The position numbers were made by a program, and so were the translations under genes. From positions 1,171,001-1,235,000 of the forward strand of contig NZ_CP076562.1 in the NCBI RefSeq assembly GCF_022174665.1: DNA of 64,000 bases, in the 5' to 3' direction. This document shows, one piece after another, positions 32,815 through 43,300 of this stretch (the first letter of the stretch is position 1; every line of letters begins with the position of its first letter). The notes beneath the pieces are model-generated. The model made no database searches. It saw nothing but the letters and a program-made list of their open reading frames with translations, and had not been told where the DNA came from. Origin of the DNA: Eubacterium sp. MSJ-33. Its GTDB lineage: Bacteria > Bacillota > Clostridia > Lachnospirales > Lachnospiraceae.

Positions 32815-35147
32815 TTCCTGACCGCCCTTCGCAATTTCTTCAGATATTCCCGCGTTTTTTTATAGGTAGTTTCCTCTACAGTCTGATTTGAAAATCCCGC
32901 AATATTTAAGGTTTCTATCACCTCATCCACATGCGCCTCAAGCTCTGTTTTTTTCTCTCCCGCCGTCATTTGTGCAAGCATATACAGGATCTGATTTTCA
33001 TAGTTTTTACATGTTGCAAACTCTTTATGCCGCTTTCCGTATCGCTGTACTATCCTGCTGTAGTAAAGCACCAGCTTATCATTATAGGAAGCTTTTGCAA
33101 ACCGGATGTAAAACAACAGCCAGATCACAAACCGTCTTCCAAACAGGAATACAACAAATAAAGCCGCGATTGCCACCAATCCATATACGATATTTTGCAT
33201 CAGATTATCCGGAATTGTGAGCGCATTTCCATTCTCTGTAATCGTATCAGAACCACTTTCACTATCGCCCATAAAATCCGCAAATTCATCCCAGAAATTC
33301 GTGATATCTTCTTTCTCGTCCGAAGATGGTGTCACATCGACCGGATACCAGCCAATCACCGGATCATAGACTTCCACCCACGCATGAGCATCCGCATCGG
33401 TGACATTCACCTGTACATACGCGGTCTCACCAATCTCTGAATATCCATCATAATAATCTGCATAATCCGCTCCATCGACAAGTTCTCCACTTAAAATCTG
33501 CTCATAGTCGATCGCATACCCTTCCACATATCTCGTCGGAATTCCCATATATCGGAAGATCAGTACTGCCGCACTTGCAAAATACGAACAATATCCCTTT
33601 TTATTCTCCGTCAGGAAATAATTAATAAAATCCTTTTTCTTTGGTGTTTTTCCCGGACGGATCGTATATGGATAATTATCATCAAAATATTTTTTCAGTG
33701 ATGCGATCACGTCCTCTGTCTTTCCAATCGTACCAAGTTCCGTCGCCACCTCCGACACTGCATCCATATTTTCCTCCGGCACATACAGATCCGCATCCGT
33801 GTATGCCTTTGTCTGATAGTCGACCGAAGCACGATTGTTCCCAACCCTTGGATAATACGTAATTGTGTATCCATTCCGTATCGTTCCCACATCATCCGTA
33901 TAATATGGCTGATAGACCTGAGGATACACACCGACACACTGAATTTCCATCGTTGCTTTGGCACCGTCTGCCGCATTTTTCTCATACTGCTCTTTCAGCG
34001 ACCTTGCCTCTGCATTCATATCCATGCCATCATATTCTTTAATCTCACTCATCGGCGTCCATTCATTTGCATAAGGATTATAACGCACTCCGGTAAATGA
34101 TTTCAGGTAAATCCGGTTCGATGTATAAGGTGCAAGCTTCACAACCAGATCTGTCTGATTATCCAGATAAACCGTAGATACATCTCCAAGCTTTCCTCCG
34201 CCGACACCGCCATTGGTACCGGTTCTATGGTACAACCCCTCAAAGCCATCGACCAACAGTGTTGACATCGCTGCCATCGTTAATTTCTTATATTTGTTGC
34301 CGGTATATCCCACATTAAATGTATCCTTCGGGCGGAAGCTGCCTGCCATCGTCGTAACTAGTATCGCCGAAACAACCGCCAGTACACCCGCCTGCAGCAT
34401 AGCTTTGACATCATAGACATAAGCAACTTCTTTTTTCTTCTTCCCTTGTACACAAAACCGTGCACTGCTCCGTTTCACCGCCACCTGCGGACTGTAATGC
34501 TTTCCTGCTTTAAATATAATTGCCATGGATACACCCGCAAGCATCATAAGCACATATAAAAGATCCGGCTCCATCGTCAGATAAAGCGGAATTACATTCA
34601 GAGACATAATAATCACGAACGCCGTCACATACTGCATCCGTCTGGAAATATAGACATTTAATAAGATATCGAGCACGATACCGATAAAGAGTGCAACAAA
34701 TGTAACTGTCACATACCGGTTTCCGATCTTCTCCTCGTACAGTCTCTGAATATCTACATCAAAATACTGTGCCGCATTATCCACTGTGATATTCACAACT
34801 GCATAAAATCCACTATTGATATAATCACGGAATGTAAATACTAAAAATGCGAATGTAACAAACAAAAACAGATACCCGAGATTTTCCACCAGCAGACGAT
34901 AATATAACATGGCACATCCAAGTGATGTCAGTAAAATCAGAACATGGCAAAGCACGACATGAAACGAAATGTTAAATGCCGTCAGATAAAAACCGATACT
35001 TCCCATTGAAAGAAGATAAACAATGAAACCCTTCAACAGCAAAGTAAGTACCCGGTTTTCCTTCTTTTCAAAGAATTCCTCCTGCAGGTACACACCCTCG
35101 CACAGTTCCATCGGTTCAATTGTATCTGCACCTTTCTTTTTTGCCAT
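32811..35147 (-). CDS. Transglutaminase-like membrane protein (TgpA-like)
   Basis: A 778-residue membrane protein. About seven helices lie in residues 30-270, then an outward domain containing the transglutaminase-like core: KKGYCSYFASAAVLIFRYMG has the catalytic cysteine, HAWVEVYDP the histidine, and WYPVDVTPS the aspartate. One more helix lies near residue 665, followed by a cytoplasmic tail. It is the last gene of a moxR-DUF58-transglutaminase operon, a widespread trio thought to act in envelope or protein maturation. The substrate is unknown. Confidence 0.92.
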   Translation of the reverse strand: MAKKKGADTIEPMELCEGVYLQEEFFEKKENRVLTLLLKGFIVYLLSMGSIGFYLTAFNISFHVVLCHVLILLTSLGCAMLYYRLLVENLGYLFLFVTFAFLVFTFRDYINSGFYAVVNITVDNAAQYFDVDIQRLYEEKIGNRYVTVTFVALFIGIVLDILLNVYISRRMQYVTAFVIIMSLNVIPLYLTMEPDLLYVLMMLAGVSMAIIFKAGKHYSPQVAVKRSSARFCVQGKKKKEVAYVYDVKAMLQAGVLAVVSAILVTTMAGSFRPKDTFNVGYTGNKYKKLTMAAMSTLLVDGFEGLYHRTGTNGGVGGGKLGDVSTVYLDNQTDLVVKLAPYTSNRIYLKSFTGVRYNPYANEWTPMSEIKEYDGMDMNAEARSLKEQYEKNAADGAKATMEIQCVGVYPQVYQPYYTDDVGTIRNGYTITYYPRVGNNRASVDYQTKAYTDADLYVPEENMDAVSEVATELGTIGKTEDVIASLKKYFDDNYPYTIRPGKTPKKKDFINYFLTENKKGYCSYFASAAVLIFRYMGIPTRYVEGYAIDYEQILSGELVDGADYADYYDGYSEIGETAYVQVNVTDADAHAWVEVYDPVIGWYPVDVTPSSDEKEDITNFWDEFADFMGDSESGSDTITENGNALTIPDNLMQNIVYGLVAIAALFVVFLFGRRFVIWLLFYIRFAKASYNDKLVLYYSRIVQRYGKRHKEFATCKNYENQILYMLAQMTAGEKKTELEAHVDEVIETLNIAGFSNQTVEETTYKKTREYLKKLRRAVRK

Positions 35148-35155
35148 TCCAAAAC

Positions 35156-36196
35156 CTACTCATTTTCCCGCACAACCATCTGTGCGCCCTGCCCATCTGT
35201 AAAAATATGCAGATATGCATGCATCTCCGGGTGAACCAATGCCATATGATCCGCTGCCTCACTCGGATTCTTATATGTTTTCTCGTAATACATGTGGGTA
35301 AACGCCACATCTAATTCTTCCTTATAATCAATTCTCACATCTTCATACTCATAACGGTTTGCGCTCCAATACAAAAGCCGCACCGTTGTCTGCTTCTGTA
35401 TAAGTTCAAAAATAACCGAATACGTCATCGTCAGAACCGCTGCCAGGTTAACCGGCCGGTCAATAAAAAGCTCCGGTACGATTACAAGCTGATGATCTGA
35501 CATGCTCACGCGATCCTTTACCATCAGGATATCCCGTTTTGCCGACAGCTTCCAGTGAATGCTCATCAGCTTATCGCCCGGAATATATTCCCGGACTTCC
35601 TGCACATCAGAGAAATCATTCCCCCGCTTCGAGCTTTCCTCGCTCTCCAACATGCCCTGTTCGAGCGCTGTCTTTTCATATGCGATATCCGTCACTGCCC
35701 GAGGCAGGATACTAAGCTCTGCGGTCTGCTCCACGTTTTTCTTCAATCGGAAAAATCCCATCAGATCTTTGATATACACACGTGACACGCTGATCTTTAA
35801 CAGTCCTGGATACTTCGCCACAACCGGAAGCGTAAGTGTATATCCTTTTCCCGCATGTATCGGTACTGAGAATACCTGCTGCCCGATTGTCTCCATCAGC
35901 GCATTCTCCACATTCACGATCAGCTTCGTATCAAGTGAGACAAAACATGTGGGGTTTTTGACCTGTATCGTAAAATACGCAGTCTCCCCCTGTACCCCAT
36001 AGGAATCCTGCGCATGATGAATCTCTACCTGTAAATAGCGCCGCAACACCCACACAGACAATGCGGAAAGAACCGGTCCTGCTACCATCAGCACGAGCAC
36101 CAGAAAATAAAACTGGCTGTGCAGAAAATAGTAAATCATCGCATTTACAAAGAGCAATATCCCATATCCAATTATCCGAACAATATATTCTGTCAA
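35156..36196 (-). CDS. DUF58 domain-containing protein
   Basis: A 346-residue protein with two N-terminal membrane helices (about residues 5-25 and 30-48), a beta-rich middle, and the DUF58 motif EVREYIPGDKLMSIHWKLSAKRDILMV near residue 205 (part quoted: EYIPGDKLMSIHWKLSAKRD). The C-terminal part resembles a von Willebrand-type fold. It lies 8 nt before the transglutaminase gene and 3 nt after moxR. DUF58 proteins work with MoxR ATPases, probably as a metal-dependent assembly factor. Confidence 0.92.
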   Translation of the reverse strand: MTEYIVRIIGYGILLFVNAMIYYFLHSQFYFLVLVLMVAGPVLSALSVWVLRRYLQVEIHHAQDSYGVQGETAYFTIQVKNPTCFVSLDTKLIVNVENALMETIGQQVFSVPIHAGKGYTLTLPVVAKYPGLLKISVSRVYIKDLMGFFRLKKNVEQTAELSILPRAVTDIAYEKTALEQGMLESEESSKRGNDFSDVQEVREYIPGDKLMSIHWKLSAKRDILMVKDRVSMSDHQLVIVPELFIDRPVNLAAVLTMTYSVIFELIQKQTTVRLLYWSANRYEYEDVRIDYKEELDVAFTHMYYEKTYKNPSEAADHMALVHPEMHAYLHIFTDGQGAQMVVRENE

Positions 36197-36199
36197 TCC

Positions 36200-37135
36200 T
36201 TATACCCTCGGTGCTGCAACATTTGCGATCACCATGCCGATTGCCTGCTGCATTGTGATTCCCTGTGCTTTTCCACGTGCTGAAAGCTTCACACGATGAC
36301 CTAACACATCGCATGCCACATCCTGCACATCCTTCGCACATACATAATCCCTGCCATTGATCACTGCCATCGCCTTTGCCATGCGCAACAGCGCAATCGT
36401 ACCTCGCGGGCTGGCTCCCATTGTGAAGATTTCCATCGTCCGGGTTGCCTCCACAAGATTTACAATATACTCATAGATATCATCTTTTACATAAAGATTA
36501 TTTGTCATCGCACGAAGCGCAAGTACCTCTTCCATCGAGATTACTTCCTGCACCTTCGAAAGAGGACTACCTGCATTTCCCTTCAGGATTGCCACTGCAT
36601 CCGCATGGCTCGGATACCCCATGGACAGACAGACCATAAAACGGTCAAGCTGGGATTCCGGCAGCATCTGCGTACCGGAAGAGCCATATGGATTCTCTGT
36701 TGCGATTACAACAAATGGATCCGGCAACGGTCGGGTCACACCATCAACCGTAGCCGTTTTTTCTTCCATAACCTCAAGCAATGCGGATTGTGTCTTCGGA
36801 GAGGTTCGATTAATCTCATCCGCTAAGAACAGATTTGTAAAGACTGCACCTTCGCGATATTCAAATTCCCTGGTAGCAGAGTTATACATAGAAAATCCTA
36901 AAATATCACTTGGTAATACATCGGGGGTAAACTGCACACGCTTATAGTGCATTGACATACTCTTTGCAAATGTTGTGGCAAGCGTTGTCTTACCTACACC
37001 CGGGATATCCTCCATCAGAATATGTCCGCCTGCAATCACAGCCGCGAGAACCTTCTTAACAACATCCTCCTTGCCTTTGATCACTTTATTTACTTCCGCC
37101 TGCACTTGTTCCAGCTTCTGACTCATCCCATCCAT
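36200..37135 (-). CDS. MoxR-family AAA+ ATPase
   Basis: A 311-residue AAA+ chaperone-like ATPase. Walker A is EDIPGVGKTTLATTFAKS near residue 43, Walker B FLADEINRTSPKTQSALLE near residue 102, and sensor 1 VIATENPYGSSGT near residue 143. I chose the ATG at 37135 because GGGAGG lies 6 nt upstream; the longer GTG start would contain that site. It leads the MoxR-DUF58-transglutaminase operon. Confidence 0.94.
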   Translation of the reverse strand: MDGMSQKLEQVQAEVNKVIKGKEDVVKKVLAAVIAGGHILMEDIPGVGKTTLATTFAKSMSMHYKRVQFTPDVLPSDILGFSMYNSATREFEYREGAVFTNLFLADEINRTSPKTQSALLEVMEEKTATVDGVTRPLPDPFVVIATENPYGSSGTQMLPESQLDRFMVCLSMGYPSHADAVAILKGNAGSPLSKVQEVISMEEVLALRAMTNNLYVKDDIYEYIVNLVEATRTMEIFTMGASPRGTIALLRMAKAMAVINGRDYVCAKDVQDVACDVLGHRVKLSARGKAQGITMQQAIGMVIANVAAPRV

Positions 37136-37203
37136 CTGCACACCTCCCACATCTTTACAACTACAATACCTGGAATTTTCTTCTTTTTTGATTTTCTGAA
37201 TTA

Positions 37204-38373
37204 TTACTTCACAATTCCAAGCTTCTTTGCTTCATCCGATACTGCCTTTGCAACCACCTTTGCAACCCTATCATCAAAAGCCCCCGGAATGATATACTCC
37301 GCATTTAATTCCTCATCTGTTACAATTGAAGCAATCGCCTTGGCTGCTGCAATCTTCATCTCCTCAGTGATAGCCTTTGCCTTCGCATCCAGTGCTCCAC
37401 GGAAGATTCCAGGGAATACAAGCACGTTGTTAATCTGGTTTGGATAATCGGAACGTCCTGTTGCCATCACACGCACGCCGCCCTTCTTTGCTTCCTCCGG
37501 CATAATTTCAGGTGTTGGATTTGCCATTGCAAATACAATTGGATCTTTTGCCATAGATGCAACCATCTCCGAAGTTACAATGTTCGGTGCGGATACACCG
37601 ATAAATACATCCTTCCCCTTCATGATCTCAGCAAGTGCCCCTGTCTGCTTGTCCTTGTTTGTCACCTCTGCCATTGCTGCCTGTGCCGGATTCATCCAAT
37701 TTTCACCCGGACAGAGTGCTCCGTTTTTATCGACCAGTACCACATTACCGATACCGAGCGCAAGCAACAGCCTGCAGATGGAGATACCGGCAGATCCCGC
37801 CCCATTGATTACAACATTTGCCTGATCAAATGGCTTTCCAACCAGCTTCAACGCATTAATCAGACCTGCTGATACAACGATTGCTGTACCATGCTGATCA
37901 TCATGAAATACCGGAATATCCAACTCTTCCTTCAAACGTCTCTCAATTTCAAAGCAACGCGGAGCAGAGATGTCTTCCAGATTGATACCGCCAAATACAG
38001 GTGCAATCCGCTTCACTGTTTCCACAATCTCATCAACATCCTTCGTATCCAGACAAATCGGAAATGCATCCACACCTGCAAATCGCTTGAACAAAACAGA
38101 TTTTCCTTCCATAACCGGAATTGCCGCCTCGGGTCCAATATCGCCAAGTCCAAGCACAGCCGTACCATCGGATACAACAGCGACTGTGTTTGCCTTGCAG
38201 GTATATTTGTATACATCTGCCGGATTCGCATGAATCTTGCGGCATGGCTCCGCAACACCCGGTGTATAAGCAGTACTTAAGTCATCGCGGTCATTGATTG
38301 CAACCTTGGAGACAACTTCCAATTTACCATGATTTTCCTCATGCATCTTCAAGCTCATCTGATTATAGTCCAT
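37204..38373 (-). CDS. NAD(P)-dependent malic enzyme
   Basis: Malic enzyme decarboxylates malate to pyruvate. The 389-residue short bacterial form shows STAYTPGVAEPCRKI near residue 33, the catalytic-lysine region VMEGKSVLFKRFAGVDAFP, the metal motif FHDDQHGTAIV and the dinucleotide motif INGAGSAGISICRLLL near residue 190. Cofactor preference cannot be decided from sequence alone. It is separately spaced from neighbours (54 nt after the small-protein gene). Confidence 0.94.
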   Translation of the reverse strand: MDYNQMSLKMHEENHGKLEVVSKVAINDRDDLSTAYTPGVAEPCRKIHANPADVYKYTCKANTVAVVSDGTAVLGLGDIGPEAAIPVMEGKSVLFKRFAGVDAFPICLDTKDVDEIVETVKRIAPVFGGINLEDISAPRCFEIERRLKEELDIPVFHDDQHGTAIVVSAGLINALKLVGKPFDQANVVINGAGSAGISICRLLLALGIGNVVLVDKNGALCPGENWMNPAQAAMAEVTNKDKQTGALAEIMKGKDVFIGVSAPNIVTSEMVASMAKDPIVFAMANPTPEIMPEEAKKGGVRVMATGRSDYPNQINNVLVFPGIFRGALDAKAKAITEEMKIAAAKAIASIVTDEELNAEYIIPGAFDDRVAKVVAKAVSDEAKKLGIVK

Positions 38374-38426
38374 TCTTCATTTTCCTCTGCTTTCTTATAA
38401 CTTTTATTTTTCAGGCACCTGTCTAT

Positions 38427-38687
38427 TTAGTTCATCTTCACATGATCTATCTCATCATTGCAGTTTTTGATTGCCGCTTTCGCCGCGTCAATCTTCTCTA
38501 CGAGCGGTAAAAACTCCGGATCCATCTGAGCACCTTCTTTGACCTTATTATAAAAGATCTCGCCGATTGCCTCGTATGTCTCTTTAATCGTTGCCTTTTC
38601 CTTGCTGATCTTCGCCTTCAGTTTTGTAACCTCCACTGCATCACCAGCTTCACTCTTTACTGTTTTTACAAAATCCTTAAATGCCAT
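38427..38687 (-). CDS. Small helical protein, 86 aa
   Basis: The protein is short, lysine/glutamate-rich and predicted to be mostly coiled coil (LKAKISKEKATIKETYEAIG). It has no membrane segment or cysteine motif. I chose the ATG at 38687, whose GGAGG lies 8 nt upstream; an ATG two codons earlier is too close to that site. The family is not recognised. A membrane-protein gene lies directly upstream in the same direction. Confidence 0.75.
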   Translation of the reverse strand: MAFKDFVKTVKSEAGDAVEVTKLKAKISKEKATIKETYEAIGEIFYNKVKEGAQMDPEFLPLVEKIDAAKAAIKNCNDEIDHVKMN

Positions 38688-38718
38688 TTTCATACCCTCC
38701 TACACTTTATCTATTTTA

Positions 38719-39390
38719 TTAACAGGTACTGCCTGTCTTTTTATACAACTTTAAACCATACATCTGTCCGAACAGATTCACTACTGCACAAACAAGATTT
38801 GCGATCAACACATACAGATAGATTGTATAAAGCCCCACCTGCTTATGCACTTCCACTCTGGAAAACATATTCGAGATATCCCCTGTTTTTGCATGTCCGA
38901 CCAGATACAACACCAATGTGGCAACTGCCAATACAGTCATCGCTGCCGATATCGGGAAGAGTGGCTTCTTCTTCGGATTGATCGCCGTTACAGTGCCAAC
39001 CAAAGACAATACAACCTGTACCGCCATCAACAGTCCCATCACATACAGGAAAATACGGATTGACGGACTGAAATCTGCTGCAACCAGATTATCACTCAAA
39101 AGAACGATATCCGTCTTTGTTTCATCATACAGCGTCTGCAAAATATAATAAAATCCTCTTGACGCTACAAGCATTGCCACCACCGCAGAAGCAGCTGCCA
39201 TGATTGTCGTAATCATCGACATACCGGAATAAAAATTCATCTTTACATCTGCCGAAGGATCCGGCTGTGAATTTTTAATCACTGGGGCCTCTTCTGTCTT
39301 TTTATTCTCTTCCACAGATTTCTTTGTCTGCACCTGTGCCTGTCGCTGTTCCCTTTTTTCCTGTTGTCTTTCCTTTTTGCTCTTACTCAT
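38719..39390 (-). CDS. Membrane protein with charged N-terminal region, 223 aa
   Basis: The first 50 residues are lysine-, glutamate- and glutamine-rich (KSKKERQQEKREQRQAQVQ) and likely disordered. Four membrane helices follow, near residues 62-82, 108-130, 142-160 and 186-210. The family is not recognised. An ATG at 39408 is an alternative start, but the GGAGGAGATGG run around it looks like the ribosome site for the ATG at 39390. It is followed by the small helical protein gene 31 nt later. Confidence 0.7.
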   Translation of the reverse strand: MSKSKKERQQEKREQRQAQVQTKKSVEENKKTEEAPVIKNSQPDPSADVKMNFYSGMSMITTIMAAASAVVAMLVASRGFYYILQTLYDETKTDIVLLSDNLVAADFSPSIRIFLYVMGLLMAVQVVLSLVGTVTAINPKKKPLFPISAAMTVLAVATLVLYLVGHAKTGDISNMFSRVEVHKQVGLYTIYLYVLIANLVCAVVNLFGQMYGLKLYKKTGSTC

Positions 39391-39433
39391 CTTCTCCATC
39401 TCCTCCATGTAAGAAAATCCTATTTTGAAACAC

Positions 39434-40312
39434 CTATATCATATCAAATAAACTAAGCTGGGTACCAATCGTCTTATTCTTATACTCTCTTGTGAATCGA
39501 AGAAGTTCTTCCTTATCATATTGGATACCATGTGCCTCACACGTCTCACGGATATATGTCATGATTGCATCGTAATTTTCCGTCTTCAATGTCTTCTCGT
39601 CTCCATACACCTCTTCATAACGGTCATAAATATCCGGAAACTTCTTGTATAACTGCTGATAAAACCGTTCCCGGTTGCCCTCCCGCAATACCGGACACAT
39701 CTTATCTGTCAATATACCATATACATTTGCCTGCTCACAATAAGAAAGCAGTTCCTGTATATTCTCCAGGCTGTCATTGATGAACGGAAGGATTGGTGCC
39801 AGTCTTACAATAACCGTTATGCCACGCGCTGTAAGCTTCTTCATCAGCATGAGACGTTCTGATGGAAGCGATGTGTCTGCCTCCATTTGTTTCGCCAACG
39901 CATCATCAGAAGTACTTAGACGGACAATCACAATACATTTTGTTTTACGATTGATCTTATCCAAGATATCTATATCCCGAAGCGCCAGCGTCGAATGTGT
40001 ATATAATACCAATCCAAAATCAAATCGTTCAATCTGATTCAGGCATCGCCGCACCAACTGTAATTCTTCTTCGAGAGGTATATACGGTTCCGATGAAGCA
40101 CCTATCTGTATCATACTTTTCGTCCGTTTTTTCTTTAACGCATACTCCAGCATATCCACTGCATGCGCTTTCACCTCAATATCATCAAACTCATGGTCCA
40201 TCCTGTGACAGGTACTCCGTGCATCGCAAAACACACAGGAGTAACTGCATCCCCGATATACATTCAAACCATTTTGCGGAGATAAAATTGCCTTTACTTC
40301 CTTGTAGTGCAT
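39434..40312 (-). CDS. Radical SAM protein, SPL (spore photoproduct lyase)-like family
   Basis: A 292-residue radical SAM enzyme. The cluster motif is CSYSCVFC (Cx3Cx2C) near residue 22, in the context NVYRGCSYSCVFCDARS, typical of the SplB/Rv2578c-like group. Downstream QIGASSEPYIP and VIVRLAPILPFIND fit the barrel strands. It is shorter than SplB and sits 20 nt after the JetC-like gene with its own AGAGGA site, so it is probably the fourth gene of that operon. The substrate is unknown; DNA is one possibility given the family. Confidence 0.88.
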   Translation of the reverse strand: MHYKEVKAILSPQNGLNVYRGCSYSCVFCDARSTCHRMDHEFDDIEVKAHAVDMLEYALKKKRTKSMIQIGASSEPYIPLEEELQLVRRCLNQIERFDFGLVLYTHSTLALRDIDILDKINRKTKCIVIVRLSTSDDALAKQMEADTSLPSERLMLMKKLTARGITVIVRLAPILPFINDSLENIQELLSYCEQANVYGILTDKMCPVLREGNRERFYQQLYKKFPDIYDRYEEVYGDEKTLKTENYDAIMTYIRETCEAHGIQYDKEELLRFTREYKNKTIGTQLSLFDMI

Positions 40313-40332
40313 AACTTATCCTCTGTCTTTCC

Positions 40333-43300
40333 CTAGATAAAGTCGAAGCTGACCTGCTCATATTCCAGATCCTGATAAACAAGCTCCTCCTGCTCGACTT
40401 TGCTCGTATAATCGACAACCACGGTCAACTGCTTTCCACCTGCCATCTGTTGTCCTAAAATATAATTGACATCAAACCGTCCGGTAATCGCCGGTGTCGC
40501 GCCACGTGCCGGCACAATCAACTGCACATGATTTGCTGCAAGCAATGCGAAGATCGGCTCCCAGATATACACATCCTTCGCCGCACCAAACGGATTATCA
40601 ATAAAGATTGTCTTTGTTCCCGTATCCTCATTTCCAGTCCGGTACATGCCGGAAATATAATTAATGATTGATATCAAAAACTGTATATAAATACCCTGTG
40701 ACTGTCCGGTACTGCCAACCGCTTCCTCATACTTTAAATACCGGCTCTGTTCCCGTATCCGTTCACGCTTATACAGACTCAATCTAATCGCATTCATATC
40801 CGTCACAATCACGCTAAACAATTTCTTCAGTGTCAGACTGCCTCGAATGAATTTCATGCGATCCCGATCCTGCTCATAATCATCTGCCTGCGCCACAATG
40901 CGGTCAATATAATCTGACATTCTCTGCTTTAAGAATTCATCTTTCACATATGGAACCTGCAGGCCCACCATCTGGATCGCCTCATCATCCATAATAATTC
41001 TGGAAAGCTTTGGCAATTTATCCAACTCCGTCCGGACATCCAGACAACGCTGCAAGCACTGTTCCTCGAAGTTTGCCTTCAGACTCTCCATGTCAGTCAG
41101 GCTCTTCTCCACTCGATCCCTCTCCAGATGCACATAGCCAACCATAGACTCCAGATTGTCAACCAAAGTCTTTGCCTCTGCATAATCCTCTGGGATCCGT
41201 ACGTCATCCCGGATAGTCCCTGCCAATTCATAGGCATGCATCTCATCAAACGCCTGTGCGGTATTTCCTTTGAACTTAAGCAATTCATTCTTTGCACGAT
41301 CAAGTTGTTTGCATGTCCGGTCAAAATTCATAAGCTGCGATTCAAACATTTCCCGCAGTTTTTCTTTTTCTTCTCTCATTGGCTGTGCATGTTCCAGATT
41401 GATTTCGTGTGTTGTTACAATCCGCTTAACGTCTTTGTACAAATCCATCATATATCGCTGATTTTTCTCATATACACGATATTCCTCATCACACGCTTTT
41501 GCCTCCGCTTCCAGGCGGCTAAGCAATGTCTGTCCGCTTTCCAGACTCGCGATAATCTCAGATTCGCTTTCCTCCACTTCCTCGTAAGAACCATATCCAT
41601 TTTGTATGTTCTCGATTGCATACTGAATACTTCCATCGAGCTTATCTGCTTTGGATCTGATTTCTGCAAGCTGACGCTCCTGCGTCTTTAACTGTTCTCG
41701 GGTCTGTGCAATATTATCACGGCAAGCCGTCATTACCTGATCATCCGACCGATATAGCAGATTCCGGCTCTCCAAATCTGCCAGTTCTGCAAAATCAACA
41801 CCACGGCTTGCAATATTTTTCTTTGATTTCTCCATTGAAGCAAGCAGGGTCGCAATTACAAGCTGCTTATCTTCCATCGCATGTATGTCTCCACGGTTCT
41901 CATCCACCATTGTGCGGAATCGCGCACGCAGATCTTCATCTGATATGGTCAGAACATCATATTCCTGTTCCATATCATAATATGCATCATAGTTTTCTTT
42001 CCACTCCCGATTGAGCAATTCCAGTTTATCCTGCATAGAACGAATCTTTGCTTCTGCCTCTTCTGTATAAAGCCGGCTGTCCCCGCCTTGTTCCAGAAAC
42101 ATATTTTTCTGTTCTTCCATGCGTTCTAATTCTTTCTGTGCCTGTGCCTGCCGCTGCTCTTGTTTTGCAATTACCGCAGTCAGTTGTTCAACCGTATATA
42201 AACGATTGACATCCTCCAGACAGGATTCATATTCTTCCTTATAACCAGCCTGTTTTTCTTTTGACTCTGCAATCTTCTTGTGAATCAGTTCGAGTGCATC
42301 CATACAGACCGTCAGTTGCTGTTCTGTTTCCGCTGCCTGTTTTCTTGCATCTGCAAGTCTTTTCCCTGCCTGTAACAGATCCCGGTCGGACAACCGAATC
42401 AGGAATGCCTGGTCATCACGGTACGCGGAAAGCATCTCCTCCTGCATCGCAAGCTGATCCCCTATCTCTTTCTCCCGCTGCCGTTCTTTTGCTACAAGCT
42501 CACTAATTGTCTCTGCATCCAGCAGATATTCCGGTGTTGCCGATACTGCAAATACATTATCACCCAAATGCATTGCCATATCTTCCATATGATCCCGGTC
42601 ATAGATATACACCGGTACTGATCCGGTATCAATCATGCGGATATTCGGATCTTCTTCCAGCGTATCATAATCTTCAGTCACAATTCCATAAACTAGCTGT
42701 GGGTTTGCCGAGAGAACCGCTGCCTGTTTTTCTGCCGGAAGCGCAGATACGTAATCCATACCGTACATTGCCGCAATTCCATGCCGTGTCTCTATATAAT
42801 CCAGCACCTTTTTTGCTGCATCGGATACACCAATCAATCGTCCCTCTGCGAGACGATCCGCGTTTTTGGAGCAGTCCACGCCCTGTTTTTTCAAGTCTTC
42901 TATTTTTAATACCGCATCCCGGATACGATCTGTAAGCACATCCATCAATGCTTCCATCTCAACAGCTCCATAGATTGTCTGGATCTTGTGAAGCTTTTCT
43001 TCGGCCTCCTGATATGCCTGTTCCTTCGTGATCAGTTCTCCCAGAATCTTTTCATTTTCTGTCTGTCTGGATCGAAGCTGTATCAACTGTTCCTTCTGTG
43101 TTTCCTCTTCTGCCAGACACTCTGCAACAACAGCCTCTTCCTTCGACTGTTTTTCCTGCAGTTCCTGCAACAGCTGTTTCGATTCCTGCAATTGCTCCTT
43201 CGCGTCCGTAAAACGGATTTCATTCATCTGCATCCGAATCTCAGAAAGCTGTTCCGACAACTGTTTGATTTCCTCATCCGCTTCCTGCTTACTATGCTCC